Positions 10,256 through 23,276 of a DNA stretch of 64,000 nt are shown piece after piece (position 1 is the stretch's first letter; each line of letters begins with the position of its first letter). The DNA comes from Cunninghamella blakesleeana. Lineage: Eukaryota; Mucoromycota; Mucoromycetes; Mucorales; Cunninghamellaceae. The stretch lies in the NCBI GenBank assembly GCA_017871115.1, contig JAFCIZ010000001.1:186001-250000 (forward strand), in the 5' to 3' direction. The position numbers and the translations under genes were made by a program. The notes beneath the pieces are model-generated. The model did no database searches, had not been told where the DNA came from, and saw only the letters and a list, made by a program, of their open reading frames with translations.

Positions 10256-11554
10256 TCAATCTTCAAAAAGAGCGTATACACCAGACCGAGAGGTGTCTTT
10301 TGTATCAATATTATCTTTTACAGATTGAATAATTTGATCCCAATCAAGATCCTTGCTTTTGAAGTCTTGGTAGTATTTAAACCAGTCGTTAGTCTCATCA
10401 TCTTCAAGTTGCTTGCTAATAGTACCAATAGCTTTTCCTAGATGGGTTAACCGAAATAAAGTCTATTAAAATATTAATAATTATTGTAAACAAAAAGTTA
10501 ATTATTTTTTTTAAAAAAAATGACTATATACTTCCTATTATAATATTACCACTACAAATACAATAGACAAAAAATTTTTATTGATCTCATCAACACTGAG
10601 TCGAAAAACCTTGCTTTTGCGTAATAATACTTTATTTATTATATGATAAAAGAAGGGACTTGTCATTATATCATTATCTTCGTTGTAGTCTTGTCTAGAA
10701 AATCTATTGTAAAAGGTGACATAATTTAATTTCTTAAGCGTTAAATGTATTTTAGTATTATTTATTAGCGTTATCGTACCTAGCTTTTTTAGCTAAATGG
10801 CAAAAGACTTGCTCCATTCCACCTTGACTACCAACATCATAATAAAAGTCATATTCTAATAACTTTTTTCTAATGAAAAGAGAAAGCTGAGAACGTTCAT
10901 CGGAAATTATTCCAGTATACTATTTTGATTATTGTTGGTTTTGTTAATATATTAATTAAATTAGTAAACATTATATTTTATCTAATATTTATTATTTTTA
11001 TTATTACTCGTCGTCGTAAATTATTAGATATTGTATAATCTTTTATCATGCCATAATGGTTGTTGATATTCATTATTATACGAATAGCAGATTCTTGTGT
11101 TTCATTATAATTAATATAAAACGATTGTTTGGTGTAAAAGTCTCTCCTAGCCATACCATCAAAAATAGAATACTGATCTGGGTTAATATCAATAACACGA
11201 CTATATATATAAAGAAAAATGACATATCAGTTAGTCCACTAAATACAGTATCATCAATGAAAAGTTATACTTGCCGTCCATTTCTTTTTTTAAACAAATA
11301 GTCCCCTCCTACATCTTCTCTGTGTTCTACTTCTTCTATCCGTAGCCCAAGCGGATCTATATTATTATTAGGTACAGCAGATAGACGCACCACTTTTTTA
11401 TTTTTTAATTTTTTAAAAAAATTTGATGGACGAGCATACAGTTCTTTTTCTTGGGTATCATTTTTTTTAAAAGAATCTATACATAATAATTATAATTACA
11501 ACATTTTCTTAAAGTTATTTAAGGTTGGTATTTACTCTTATGTTTAAGCGGCAT
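10256..11554 (-). CDS. Hypothetical protein, six exons, inside transposon relic
   Basis: Not recognised. Exons: 11554-11536, 11476-11275, 11200-11008, 10919-10780, 10703-10556, 10462-10256, joining to an uninterrupted 302-aa frame that starts MPLKHKNSFKK and ends SGVYALFED. Intron 2 uses a GC donor (GGACG|GCAAGT); the nearby GT would put a stop into exon 3. The other introns are GT-AG. The protein is hydrophilic and rich in Lys, Asn and Asp, with no signal peptide, membrane span or known motif. It is divergent from, and about 280 bp from, the start of a decayed transposase, so it may be the second gene of the element or a captured host gene. That six exons stay in frame while the neighbour has decayed argues for function or recent insertion. 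Confidence 0.6.
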
Positions 11555-11833
11555 ATTAACAAAGCTTTTATACTGATTTATTTTGACTTTTTAAAAATAA
11601 AAAAAAAAATAAAAAAAAGAAAAAAACGAAATTTCTATAATATAAAGCTTTTTAATTCATGCAAATTATTAGTATATATTTTTAATCCCAATCAGACACT
11701 GTGAGAATGAAATTTTTTGCTTAACAATGGTTTTAATTTTTTTAGTTTCAAAAAAAAGGAATCTTTTTTTTTTTTTTTTTTTTTTACTTGGCCTTTTCTT
11801 TTTTCTTTTATATTCTTAAAAAAATAAAATAAA

Positions 11834-13970
11834 ATGAATTCTATTATTTGCCCTTTTAAAGATTGCAATAGATCTTTTTCAAAACTTGCCAATTTTGAAA
11901 AACATGTTATGAGAATTCATGAAGATCAATATTTACCAATGGCGGATAATTCTAATGTAAAAAAAAAAAAAAAATAGTAATGAAGTTAAAATATAATTGT
12001 ACTTGTAATACATAAACTAATATTAATTATATCTCTTTGTTTATCTTTTACAGAGTGATAAACCAATTCGAAATATCACTCCTCAGACTAATGATCTTGA
12101 AATGGATATGTGCCATGACGTGAACACTCGATCAAATGATATAGAAATGTATATACAATATGGTAATTTAAATTTATAGATTGATATATCTATATATTTT
12201 CAGATTAAATATATATTATTTTATACTTTATATAGATTCAAATTATCAATCTTACTACCATAATTTCAAGGGAAATGATAAAAGTTGTTCTACTTTATCG
12301 CCTTTTATAAAAAAAATCGCCGATTACGCTTTTAAATATAATATATCTCATGATCAATATAAAAAGTAAGTAAACCATGTATTTATCTTTTCATCTTTTT
12401 TATATCAGCTAAATAGTTGTAATTATTTTATTTTATTTTAGTCTAGTACCGTTGTTAAAAGCTAATGAAGATGTACCTAAAACTCTTGACAAGCTCAAAA
12501 AAGTTGTCAAAAAAGATTCACATAAATTACATTTAGTAAGTTTTTTTCTTCCTCTCGCTACATATATATATATATGAAAAATCAAATATAAATAGATACG
12601 CATCTAAAAAAATATGCATCTAAAATGATATATGACTCAAAGGGTACGTGTTTAAAAAATTATTTATTAACAATCTAATTCTTATTCTATCAATGTAAAT
12701 GATATTACAAACTTCCTAGTATCAAAAAAAGAATTCTATGAGGCAGTAGAATATGATGAAACAACCTTAGTTTATAGAAATATCAAAGATGTATGCGAAA
12801 ATTTATTTGGATATAAACTATTATAGTCTTTTATGAAAATGGATTTTGAAGTTGCAACTTTGAAAAATGGAAAAAAGTGTACAGTGATGTATTTACCTCA
12901 AAATACTGGTATGGTCAGCACATGGATATTAAAAAAAAAAAAAAAACATTCAGGTACACTGCTTTTAATGTTGATTCTTTCATCAGATCAAACTATTGTA
13001 TCTAGTAATAATAAACATAAATTTTAGTCTATTTATCTTACATTTGATCATATTCCAAAACAACTTAAAAACAAGTCGAAATATAATGCCAATCTTGTGC
13101 TAGCCTTTCTACCTATAATAAAATAAATATATTAAAAAAAAGACCTAAAGCGTGAATATCAGCAGCACGATTATGTATATTTCAATATTCAATGTCACTT
13201 ATTTTTGCACCATTTATAATATCAATACAATGTGCTTACGAATGAAAGGTCCTTTTGGTAAAATATATTAATGCTAGCCAGGTTTATTTAGTTATTCCGC
13301 TGAATTTCCTGAACAATATATATTGGATTGTTTAGGTGATGTTGGTTTGGAATATGAATTCACAAGGTGCTTTATACCAACAAAAAATTTTAAATATTTT
13401 TTCAGCAAAGAAGAACTTGAAAAACAATAACCAATATGAAAAATTTATTGGAAGCATAAAAGAAAAGTAGCTGATAGCAATGAATATTTAAAAAGATTTG
13501 GGATCAAGAATTCCAAAAAGCATTTTTGGAATATACTAAATTTTGACATATATGTGTGGATGACTTGTATTAGATGAGTGGCACATTATAAGCATATATT
13601 AACAGCAATAGAAAAACAAAAGAAGATGCATTATAAAAAATTAGACTACATAGTAAAAGAAATTCTTTTTTATCAAGAATTTAAAACGTTTTGATAATGG
13701 CTTTATGCTGTCTCATTATAACAATCTCACCTATGTTGAAATTCAGAATCATATGAGCATTATATTAACTTGTATTTATGATCTACTTTCACTCCAATCT
13801 GTATCGTACATTAGGTATTTTTTAAATTTTTATTGGATTGTTAATTCACCTCTTCTTACAGACAACTTATTCACCAAAGCTGATAATTATTTAAAACAAT
13901 TTTTAATTCTTTACCTATCTCTCAAGTACATCTCTCGTTTAAATCGTCAAAAATTTACATGATTAACGAA
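11834..13970 (+). pseudogene. Decayed transposase-like gene with N-terminal C2H2 finger
   Basis: Starts MNSIICPFKDCNRSFSKLAN and includes a C-X4-C-X12-H-X4-H finger. Possible further exons follow around 12054-12160, 12237-12368, 12442-12535 and 12700-12826, with plausible splice sites. Beyond that, the coding trace is broken by stops and frameshifts: FLPQNTGMVSTW near 12893, NANLVLAFLPI near 13087, YSAEFPEQYILDCLGDVG near 13295, and HFWNILNFDIYVWM near 13525. The order finger then helicase-free DDE-like body fits Plavaka/KDZ-type transposases of fungi, but catalytic residues could not be placed. Treated as non-functional. Confidence 0.55.
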
Positions 13971-14016
13971 TACACTAACAATGTCGAGCAAAAAAGGTCC
14001 ATTAATACACTCTACC

Positions 14017-14052
<36 letters not shown>

Positions 14053-14657
14053 ACAACTACAAGACAAATAAAATGTAAAAAAAAAATTCAAGCTAAATCC
14101 AAGTTGTCAAAAATTTATTTATTCTGGATAATTTTAGTAGTTTAAAAACCAATTTTGAAAAGGGTATTTAAAAGTAATCAAAATTTCATAAACCTTGTGT
14201 TGGCTAAAAAGACTAACTCAAATTTTACATATCTGTGTTGGGTTTGAATAATATAACAAAAAGTTATTTTTCACGTTCAACCATTTTCCAAATTCAGCTC
14301 ACATATAATAATCTTTATAAAATTAAATTCTAATAAAAAACGGACTCTTTCACATATATAATTTTCTAATATTTATTGGATTCATTTATTATTTTTTTGA
14401 CAACTATAATTTTATTATTTAATTTCATAATATTATCCTTTTATTTTGGTTTGTTAACAAGTCAAACTATCTATTTAATCTTTATAAATCCTCATGATTT
14501 AGATCTTTTTAAGGATTTCAATACATGTCTTTTACCAGCTAAAAAGTCTAATTCAAATTATGTATCTCTTTTTTTTTTAGGCTAAAAAGTTTAATTTAGA
14601 TTTTTCTATTCTTTTCAGAATTTTTCAGGAACTTTCAGAAATAATTGATTTTCCGAT

Positions 14658-15810
14658 ATTTATATGAATTAAATTCGTGAAATTCAAGTTGGCACGTCCC
14701 AAAATATCTGATTATTGATCACATTAATAATAATTCTACCGAAAAGCCCCAAATCTATATAATTATATCAAAATGTCTTTTATTAAATACAAAACAAATT
14801 ATTAAAAAAACACCATAATCTAACCTCAAGTTGTAAGATGATATAGTTTGGAAATATATAAAATGATTTATGAATATCAAGTATTATACCATTAAAGTTT
14901 TCACATAATAGTAGCATTAATCAATTAATAAAAATCAATAATTGTTTACGTATTTGTTATACAAAAAAAAATAAAAATAAATCATTACCCGTATTTCCCC
15001 ACTTTTTTAATGCTTGGTATGTTTTCACACTCAGTGGACCACCTGATGATCCATTAACTAATAATATCAATCATATGGGCAACTATTACAAATATCTTTA
15101 AAGATACCAATATACCTTGGATTTAAAAATATTTTTCACAACATGATAATTCATTTCAATACAAGTTATATGCTTGTATGAAAACTATTACTAATCAATT
15201 AGCATATAAAATATAATGCATTAGTACATGTATCCTATAAAAATATATCATCAATGGAAACAAAATGTTTTAAACAACTTTATCATTTACTATTTGAAAG
15301 ATATTCATATATTAAAAAGTAGGTAATGATAATCCTAAAAATAAAATTATGGCTCATTTATATATTTATCTATATTTTCAGTTGTCATTTTATGCCATTG
15401 TCCACCCCCCCCACCTCCCTTTTTTTTTTTTTTTTCTAAAAAATAAAAATAATTACTATCTTATCTCTATTTTAGTACCTTTATATTATTTATTCTTTAT
15501 TGGTGTTTGTTTACTATCGCATATCTTTATACAAACAATCTTTTTCTTTTTTTTTATTCCCACCAAACTTTCTTATTAACTTATCGTGCTTAGCTATTAT
15601 CTTGGCTACATTTATTTTTATTCTTATTTTATTTATATCCATATTCATTCATTTAATCCCATTCAAACAGTATCTTTGCCTTTTAATATATTCTCGATTT
15701 AACCTCAATTATAAATATGTTTATACATTATTTATATTAAAAAAAATCAAGGTTACGAAAATCTATGATTTATTTTGAAACTTTCTTCCACCCAATTATT
15801 AATTATTTAT
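14658..15810. other. Intergenic DNA with no gene recognised
   Basis: AT-rich. A short trace around 15000-15080 reads like decayed coding DNA, but no frame can be followed. The frames at 15349-15778 are Phe/Leu/Ile-rich translations of T-rich DNA and are not supported. A C-run (CCACCCCCCCCACC) lies near 15402-15416. Confidence 0.5.
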
Positions 15811-16002
15811 TATTGCGCGCAAATTTAACAATTCGGGCCGCCATTTATTTGTTCCTGTTTTCGGAACCCGGTGCTCCTTTTCTTTTGATTGGCTGATTCA
15901 CATGCTTTTATTAAATGATCAAAAAAATTTTAATAAAAAAGGAACAGATACTTCAAAAATATATAAATTTGTATATTTTTTTCTTTTTTCTTTCATTTCA
16001 TT

Positions 16003-16052
<50 letters not shown>

Positions 16053-16082
16053 CAAATTCTTACATTATTATTAAAAAAAATC
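15811..16082 (+). promoter_or_regulatory. Promoter region of P450 copy 3
   Basis: A GC-richer patch (about 15815-15900) stands out in AT-rich surroundings. It contains GCGCGC, CGGGCCGCC, TTCGGAACCCGG, and an inverted CCAAT box (GATTGG near 15887). A poly-T run of about 50 bases (15998-16052) lies just upstream of the ATG. It lacks the ATTAGTGAAACAGA block of copies 2 and 4, so its control probably differs. Confidence 0.5.
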
Positions 16083-18463
16083 ATGTTGACCCAATATTTC
16101 AATCATTTTGCAAAAAGTTTTGATAAAAATACCTTGGACCAAGTTCAAAAGGTAGCTACTTCTAAAGAAGGTGCTATTGGTATTGCTTCCGCCATTGTTT
16201 TAATGGCTGGTTTGTCTGTATACAATTCAAATAAGGTAATCATCTTTAATTTATTCATCATACTATATAATATTTCTCTAATTCTCTCTATTTACCCTTT
16301 TTATAAAATCTTTAGTTTGATCGTGGTTGCCCAAAAGTTCCCGATAGTCATTTCATTTATGGTTCTTCTTTAGAATATCGTGAAGATCCTCAAGCTTTCA
16401 TTGAAAAATGGAGAAAGGAATTAGGTGATGTTTATTGTGCAAATTTATTCGGAGAAGTAAGTTGATCTATTTTTTTTTTTTTTTTTTTACCCTCATTCAA
16501 AAAAAAAAAATAATATCAATAATTAAAAATAGAATCCAGTATTAATTTTTTTTTTTTATCTTTTTTTAATAAAAAAGGAAACCGTCGTTGTATCTGGCCC
16601 TCAAGTTCGTGAAGTTTTCTTGGATGATAGATTTAGTTTCTTAGAAGGTGTTATGAGAGTAAGTAAACACTTCATTTGATTATATATCATCTCAATATAA
16701 ATAAATACAAAAATCAATATATTCATACCTATTAATAAAAACAACACTTCTCTTCCTTTTAGAACTTTAACGTTCTTCTTTTAACCAATTCAGCCTTTAC
16801 TGTTAAGGATAGTGCTGATTCTCTTACCGAGATTATTAAAAAATTCCTTAATCCTAACCTTAAACATTTCACTCCTCGCCTCATTAGTTATGTAAGTAGA
16901 ATATATATATATATATATATCAAGAGAGTTTTTTTTCCTTTAATTTTAATATTTATCATTGTTATAATATATTTATATATTTATATATTTATATATATTT
17001 ATGTATGTAGCTTACTTCAGCTTTCCATGATTTTGCTGGTGATATTCCTGGTAAGTAGTTTTTTTTTTCTTTTTTTAACCGTTATAAAATTCAAACCCAG
17101 TTCATTTTCATCTAACCCTTTTTTTTTTCTTTTTTTAAAAAAAAACTAATTATATTAATAAAGCTGAAGGAAAAGATATCTATCACGCTTATCCTATGAT
17201 TCAACATATGGTCGCTAATGCAAGTGCTGCTGTTTTTGTCGGTCCCGAATTGGCTAAAAATGAACAATTAATCGATTCTTTCAAAAATATGGTTATTGAA
17301 GTTGGTTCTGAATTGACCCCTAAACCTCTTATGGAATATTTACCTAGTGTTAACTACTTGCGTATGTGGTACATTGGTAAAACCTCCCCTAAAGTTAAAA
17401 AACATCACAAACAATTAACTGATGCTTTGAAACCTGAAATCGATCGTCGTTTAAAGGCTATGGCTCTTAATGATAGTAACTGGGAACGTCCCGTAAGTAT
17501 CATATTATTCATCTTGAATTTTACAAAAAATATTTATGCAAAACCTTCTTCTCTTCCTCTCCCCCTTGATTTTATATTAACATTTATCTTTTACTTATAA
17601 TTATCTAGGACGATATCTTACAAAGCATCATCGAATCTAAAGAACGTCCTGAACGTATGGATGTTCACGTTTATACCGTAGAACTCTTAACTCAATTCAT
17701 CTTTGCCGCCTTACATACTACTAGTGAAAATGGAACTGTTGCCTTTTACCGCATCATGAGCCACCCCGGATTAATCGATGAATTACTCGAAGAACAAAAT
17801 CAAGTATTAGAAAATGAAGGTTATGATCAAAACTGCGGCCCTGAAGTATTTACTCGTGAAATCCTCAATAAATTCGTTAAATTAGATAGTGCTATTCGTG
17901 AAGCTTTTAGACTTAAAAACTCTTATATTGACTTGGCTCACAAAAATATGTCTAATGATAATATCGTCTTATCCGGTGGTGCTGTGATTAGACCTGGAGA
18001 ACTTGTTCATCTTAATATGCACGCAAATCATAATGATCCTAGTCTCCAAAAGGTATTTGACGAACTTCGCGAATATAAACCTCTCCGTTTCTTGAATGCT
18101 GAAAGAAATTCTACTAAAATCGGTGACGATTTCCTCTTTTTTGGGCTGGGACGCAGGGCCTGTCCTGGAAGGCAAAGATAATATCAAAAACGCCATAAAA
18201 CGATAGAAAAAAGGATATAAAAGATAGTTTAATAGGAAGGGAAGGCATCGAAGATAGTGACTTTTTGATTTTTACTAAATTTTTCTTTTTTCTTTAATTT
18301 TTTTTTATAAAAAAACAGATGGTTTGCAGTACAAGAAATCAAGACTATTGTATCTTATATTATTCGTAAATATCAAGTAGTTCCTCAAGGTGACATTACC
18401 TTCCCTGTAAAAGATCGCGACTTTATGCCTATGGGTGTCTATAAACTTGTCCCACGCAAATAA
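16083..18463 (+). CDS. Cytochrome P450 (array copy 3)
   Basis: A 526-aa heme monooxygenase of the array. Exons: 16083-16235, 16316-16456, 16578-16658, 16763-16891, 17011-17050, 17164-17492, 17609-18171, 18319-18463. Exon lengths after the first match copies 4 and 5. Seen: an N-terminal anchor (GIASAIVLMAGLSVY), the I-helix AALHTTSEN, the K-helix EAFR, KPLRF, and the heme loop FGLGRRACPG. Intron 7 starts with GC (GGAAG|GCAAAG) instead of GT; the acceptor and the frame across it are normal, so a GC-AG intron is the simplest reading. If it is not spliced, the protein ends right after CPGRQR and lacks the last 48 residues. Confidence 0.93.
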
Positions 18464-20100
18464 TTTACATGGTTATAATATGGAGGCACTTAGTGATGCT
18501 GACAAATTATAAAAAATATTCTCTGGAATCATGGTTAAAGAAAATTTTCATTGATCATAGATTGTTGTTATTTTAATTTATCCATACATATATATATATC
18601 CAATTATTTATTAATCAAGTGTATTTTTATAAAAGTAAAAAAATATAAGCTATTTTATATATTCTATTTGGAGGTGAATGATGTTTTGTAGTGGAGAGAA
18701 AAAAGAATGCGACTATTTATTAGATTAATTTTGTATGTCAATATACTTTTTAAAATGTTGATGCAATTTTAAAATTTGAAATTTCGATTTTGAGTAATAC
18801 TATGCGTAGGGGAAAGTCCGCTAGATATTTTTGTCGGATTTTTAAATTTACAGAATATGATACTCTTTTTTGTAGTCCTTTTCTTTTTTTCTTTTTTTTT
18901 TTTAAAAAATTTTATTTTAGTTTTTAATACAATAGTGGTTTTATATCATTTATTATAAGGGTTATGTTTTAACAATTATTGAATAAGGTTCATATGAATA
19001 TATACGTTTTTTTTATATATAATGCAATAAATTATCTTGTTAGATCTATGATGTTTTTTCTTTGATTTCTATCTATTAGAGATGATAATATTTACTTACA
19101 TAACTTTACACAATTAGGTAAACCTTTTTTACGATATGTTTTCATATGCAGAATATAACATAAATGGATCATACACTGCTCTAGGTTTGATTTTTACAGT
19201 AATTATATGATTGAAAGAATGTAGCAAAACAATAGTAGCCTTGTTTTGTAATTGTGTATAGTCAGAGGAAGGAGAAAAAAGTTGCTTCAGTAACAGAATA
19301 AAATTCAACTGGTTTTAGAAAAATATCAACAACTAATTATGGATAATAAAAACTGTCATATTATAGAATAGAAGGACAATCGCCACCAGCTAATAAGACT
19401 TCTTTAAATATGATATTTACTTGGATACAGAAATCTTATTTGCAGTATATCAGCTTTCTTTTTCCATTAAAAAATCAATTCTAGATTTTATGTTCTTTTA
19501 TATATTATGATCTATATTATGATTTTATTTTATTTATCTACATTATTGTTTACAATTATACTGCATATATTCATATCAGTATTACTGCATTACTTTTATA
19601 ATCATTGGTAAATACTATATTATTATATGTTTGTGTTGGCGTTATAGTGCCATTACTACTACTGACTCATTGCCAAAACTTAAAATTTCCAAAATCCGAA
19701 GTCGCTGTTTTAAAATCTTAATTTTTTAGAAATGAAATTAAAATACAGAACGCTTAAATATTTCATCACTATTCGTATATTATAAAAAATATATAATAAC
19801 CAAAGTATACTATAAAAATTATTTATTGAAGGTCAATTTTATATTCTCACCAGATAAATCGACCTTCACTGGTCAAATTTAACTGAACTCTTTACAAAAA
19901 AATTTTAACAAAAAAAAAAAGTAATCTAGTACCTTTTGCTATTAAATATCATATGTATCAAAATACTGGTTATTTTTATTTTAATTTTATTAATGGATTG
20001 TTAATATATATTTTTTTAAAGCAATAAAAAAAAATTATGGTTAAAACTTGAAAGCACCGTACTATCGTTTAAAACGAATAAAATACTTGATAACAGATAC
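18464..20100. other. Intergenic DNA downstream of P450 copy 3
   Basis: About 1.6 kb of AT-rich DNA with no coding sequence recognised. It separates the P450 from the homing-endonuclease-like gene. Confidence 0.5.
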
Positions 20101-20149
20101 AAATGAATATGTTTTTACAACTATAATGAAAATATTAATAATAATAGTA

Positions 20150-20335
20150 TGATGATGAAAATTACAATGAAAGTAATGAAAACAATGAAAATAATGAAAA
20201 TAATGAAGATAATGAAAATAATGGAAATGAAGGCAATGAAAATAATAAAAATAAAAATAATAAAAAGGCAGCCAGAATAACCAAAATAATGAAAATAATG
20301 AAAATAATGAAAATTATTCTATTTATATATATATA
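20150..20335 (+). repeat. GAAAATAAT minisatellite upstream of endonuclease gene
   Basis: Tandem 9-base units (AATGAAAAT and one-base variants) fill about 20150-20320. A sister array at 33155-33252 sits at the matching place in the truncated copy. It is followed in both copies by a T-rich stretch. It marks the 5' side of the duplicated unit. The short frames through it (MKIMKIM type) are repeat translations, not genes. Confidence 0.8.
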
Positions 20336-20463
20336 TTTTTTTTTTTGGCATTTATTTACATTTCTTTTCTTTTTATTTTTTTTAATCTCTTTTTATTTTT
20401 TTATCTCTTTTTTTTATTTTTTACTTTTATTTCTTATTCATTTTACAACCAAATATATCAAAA

Positions 20464-23240
20464 ATGGAATTACGTCGTAGTGAAAGAATTCGCCAACAAC
20501 AACCTATTACATATACAATCTATAATTCTGATTCTGATTCTAGCATTAGTTCTGATTCTAACACTAATACTGATTCTAACGCTGACACTGACCCAAACGT
20601 TGATTCTGATTCTGGAATTGATTACGATTCTAACACTGATAATAACTCTAACGCTGATTATGATCCTGATATTGATCATGATTCTAACACTGATGCTGGT
20701 TCTAACATTGATTCTGATTATAATATTGATTCTGATTCTGATTCTGACATTGACACTGAAACTAACGATAACAGTGAATCTATGGAAGAAGATGTTGTTA
20801 CTGATACAGTGGATGCTGAAAGAGATGGTGATGGTGAGGGTACAGTAGAAATCGAAGCCGATAGAGAAGCTAATGATGATAATGATGATGGCAGTGATGA
20901 TGAAGAAGTGGTGGATATTGGAAGTGATGACGAAAATGAAAATGATGATATAGATATTAATCAAATAGCAAATGAACTACCTGAAAATCATAATCGTCAT
21001 AATCGACGTCTTTTAGAACAAACAACTATAAACGATCCAACAAGTATAATTAATGGTGCCGAAGTTGATGTATTTTCTACTCGTAGTGGTCGTAGTATAA
21101 TTGTTGATATAATGATGCCTTTAGGTGAAAATGAAAGAAGATTGCCTATTGAAGATCTCAAAAGAGCGGAGCTTCCTGCTTGGTTATACAACAATGAAAA
21201 TGGTCATTATCCTATCATTTTTTATTTTTTTCTTGGATTTTTTTGCGGTGATGGTGTACATAGGCAAAGCACTTCATTTGTTGGTATAGCTCAAAGAAGC
21301 ACAAGTTGTTTTATGATCATTGATTTGCTATTAAGAATGGGTGTAAGAAAAATTAATTTAAGGTAAATTTATATTAATTTTAGCTATTACTATTGCTAAT
21401 GAAACTTAACATCTAAATATTATATATTTTTTATTATATATATATAGTTTTCATTGTAAAGAAGTACCGATAACTACTTATGGTGGAGAAGCAAGTACTG
21501 TTTTATGGAGCATGTATGATGTAAATTTTGCGCATTTTTATGAACAAGTAACAGGAATGCCTTCCTCTCATATTCGAAATACTAATTCTGACCTTCTAAA
21601 TGCCTTTCTTCCTCGTAACCAAGCTAATCGAAATTTTTTTAGCGTTTGGTTACTTGGTTTCATCTTGGCTGACGGCTGTGTTCACTCTACTTGGAAAGGG
21701 GAGTTTTATGACACTTTGTTAACATTTAAAAATGTATCATCTTCGGCTAGAGATCATGGTATTATCCGTTTTATTCATAATCGAGTGAATTTTTTTGGTG
21801 GTCGCGCAGTAAATCCATTTCCTCATGCACATAAACTTGGTACTTACTTTTCTGGTTTTGGTACTAGGGACCTTCTCATGGATGGTATACGCCTATTAAT
21901 TGAAAATCAAATTCCATTGTATGGTAAACTATCACTGCTTTCTGAATTACTAGTTACCAATGCTCATCTTCCTGCAAGTGTTCTTAGCCGTGCAGCTGGG
22001 AGAAGACAAGCGTTTGACACCTTTTTAACCAATGATGTAGATGATATTGAGAGTATTCCCAATTTACCTATTAGAGGTGACATTGCTCAGTAAGTTCTAT
22101 ATAATCCATATTATATTATACCCTTTATTATAGTTATTTAAATTAAAATGAATGATTATATTTTATTTTTATTTATTTAATTATCATTGTAGGGATGTAT
22201 ATAAACTCAATTATCATCAGTTGATGGAATTCTTAAATCTGATGGCTATACAACAAGATATACTTTCCATTTGGGCGTTTGATTTGGACAATCTCATGGA
22301 TACTATCATGTCAACCCTTCCATTACAACAAACCACTACAGCTGGTCTTTTATTTAGAAGAATATATTGGCATCAAATTCAAACAAGAATAATACCTATT
22401 GCTGAAATAATCCATAATTTAAATGATGGCTTTCGTGGAGCTGTAACGGTAATACTTATATATATATATTATTGAATATACTAACGTTTTTGAATTTTAG
22501 CCGTTTATTCAATGCACAGATCCTGAATGTAGAATGGTGATTAAAAGAAGATCGTTTAGTAAACATGAAAGAAGAACCGGGCATCGAGTAATATATACAA
22601 AAAAGAAAATTAGATCATTATTTATTTACTAAATAATTCAATTTCTCTCATTAATCCGATATAGAATTGGAGGGATGTCCAATTAGTAGATCGATTTTCT
22701 GTAAGTTGATATTCAAAAATTAATATAAAAAGAAAAATATAAAGTGTTTCCATAATATTTCTAACTTTTTAAAAATACTTATATATATATTATTAATAGA
22801 GACCAGTAACCTACCGCTATTTTCCTATTCAAGCTCGCATACTAGATGTAAATTGATAATTATATATAAAATGTTATATTTAATATTATATACATATTAA
22901 CTATATTATATTATATTATTTTTATTAAAATAAAAAGAATGGAAGATTTGGTTGTCCCATTGAAAACTGTACTCAAGATTTTTCAAGAAACGATACCATT
23001 TTTCACCATATTAAAACAGATCATTTATCCGAAGTAAGTAATCAATCATCATTACCATCAGTATCGTTATCTTTATGGTATAATTACTTATTGTTTTTTA
23101 TATCTTTTTTTAACAGGAAGAGAAAATTGCTACAGGTTTCGTTTTCCCTTGTACAATGTGCGCAGGGAATCCTAGGTTTCGAGACATGAATTCCTTGACT
23201 CGACACTATACTAGGAATTTCCCTGGGCATCACGTAAGTG

Positions 23241-23276
<36 letters not shown>

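Larger units (their letters stand above)
9965..14657. mobile_element. Large TIR-bounded transposon relic with two divergent genes
   Basis: Inverted ends of about 26 bp with about two mismatches: ATCGGAAAATCAA at about 9964 and its inverse near 14632-14657, both continuing ATTTCTGAAAG. Inside, an intact-looking six-exon gene reads left (11554-10256) and a decayed transposase-like gene with an N-terminal C2H2 finger reads right (from 11834), separated by about 280 bp. The finger, the decayed body and the string NANLVLAFLPI recall Plavaka/KDZ-type fungal transposons, but that placement is tentative. No clear target duplication was found. Confidence 0.55.

Noticed and set aside
15349..15778. Two overlapping hydrophobic + strand frames
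   Set aside because: T-rich low-complexity DNA; hydrophobicity follows from composition.
20345..20964. Long frames on both strands over the acidic repeat of the endonuclease gene
   Set aside because: They are repeat shadows (Ile/Leu/Thr or Ile/Arg/Val runs) of the real Ser/Asp-rich coding frame.
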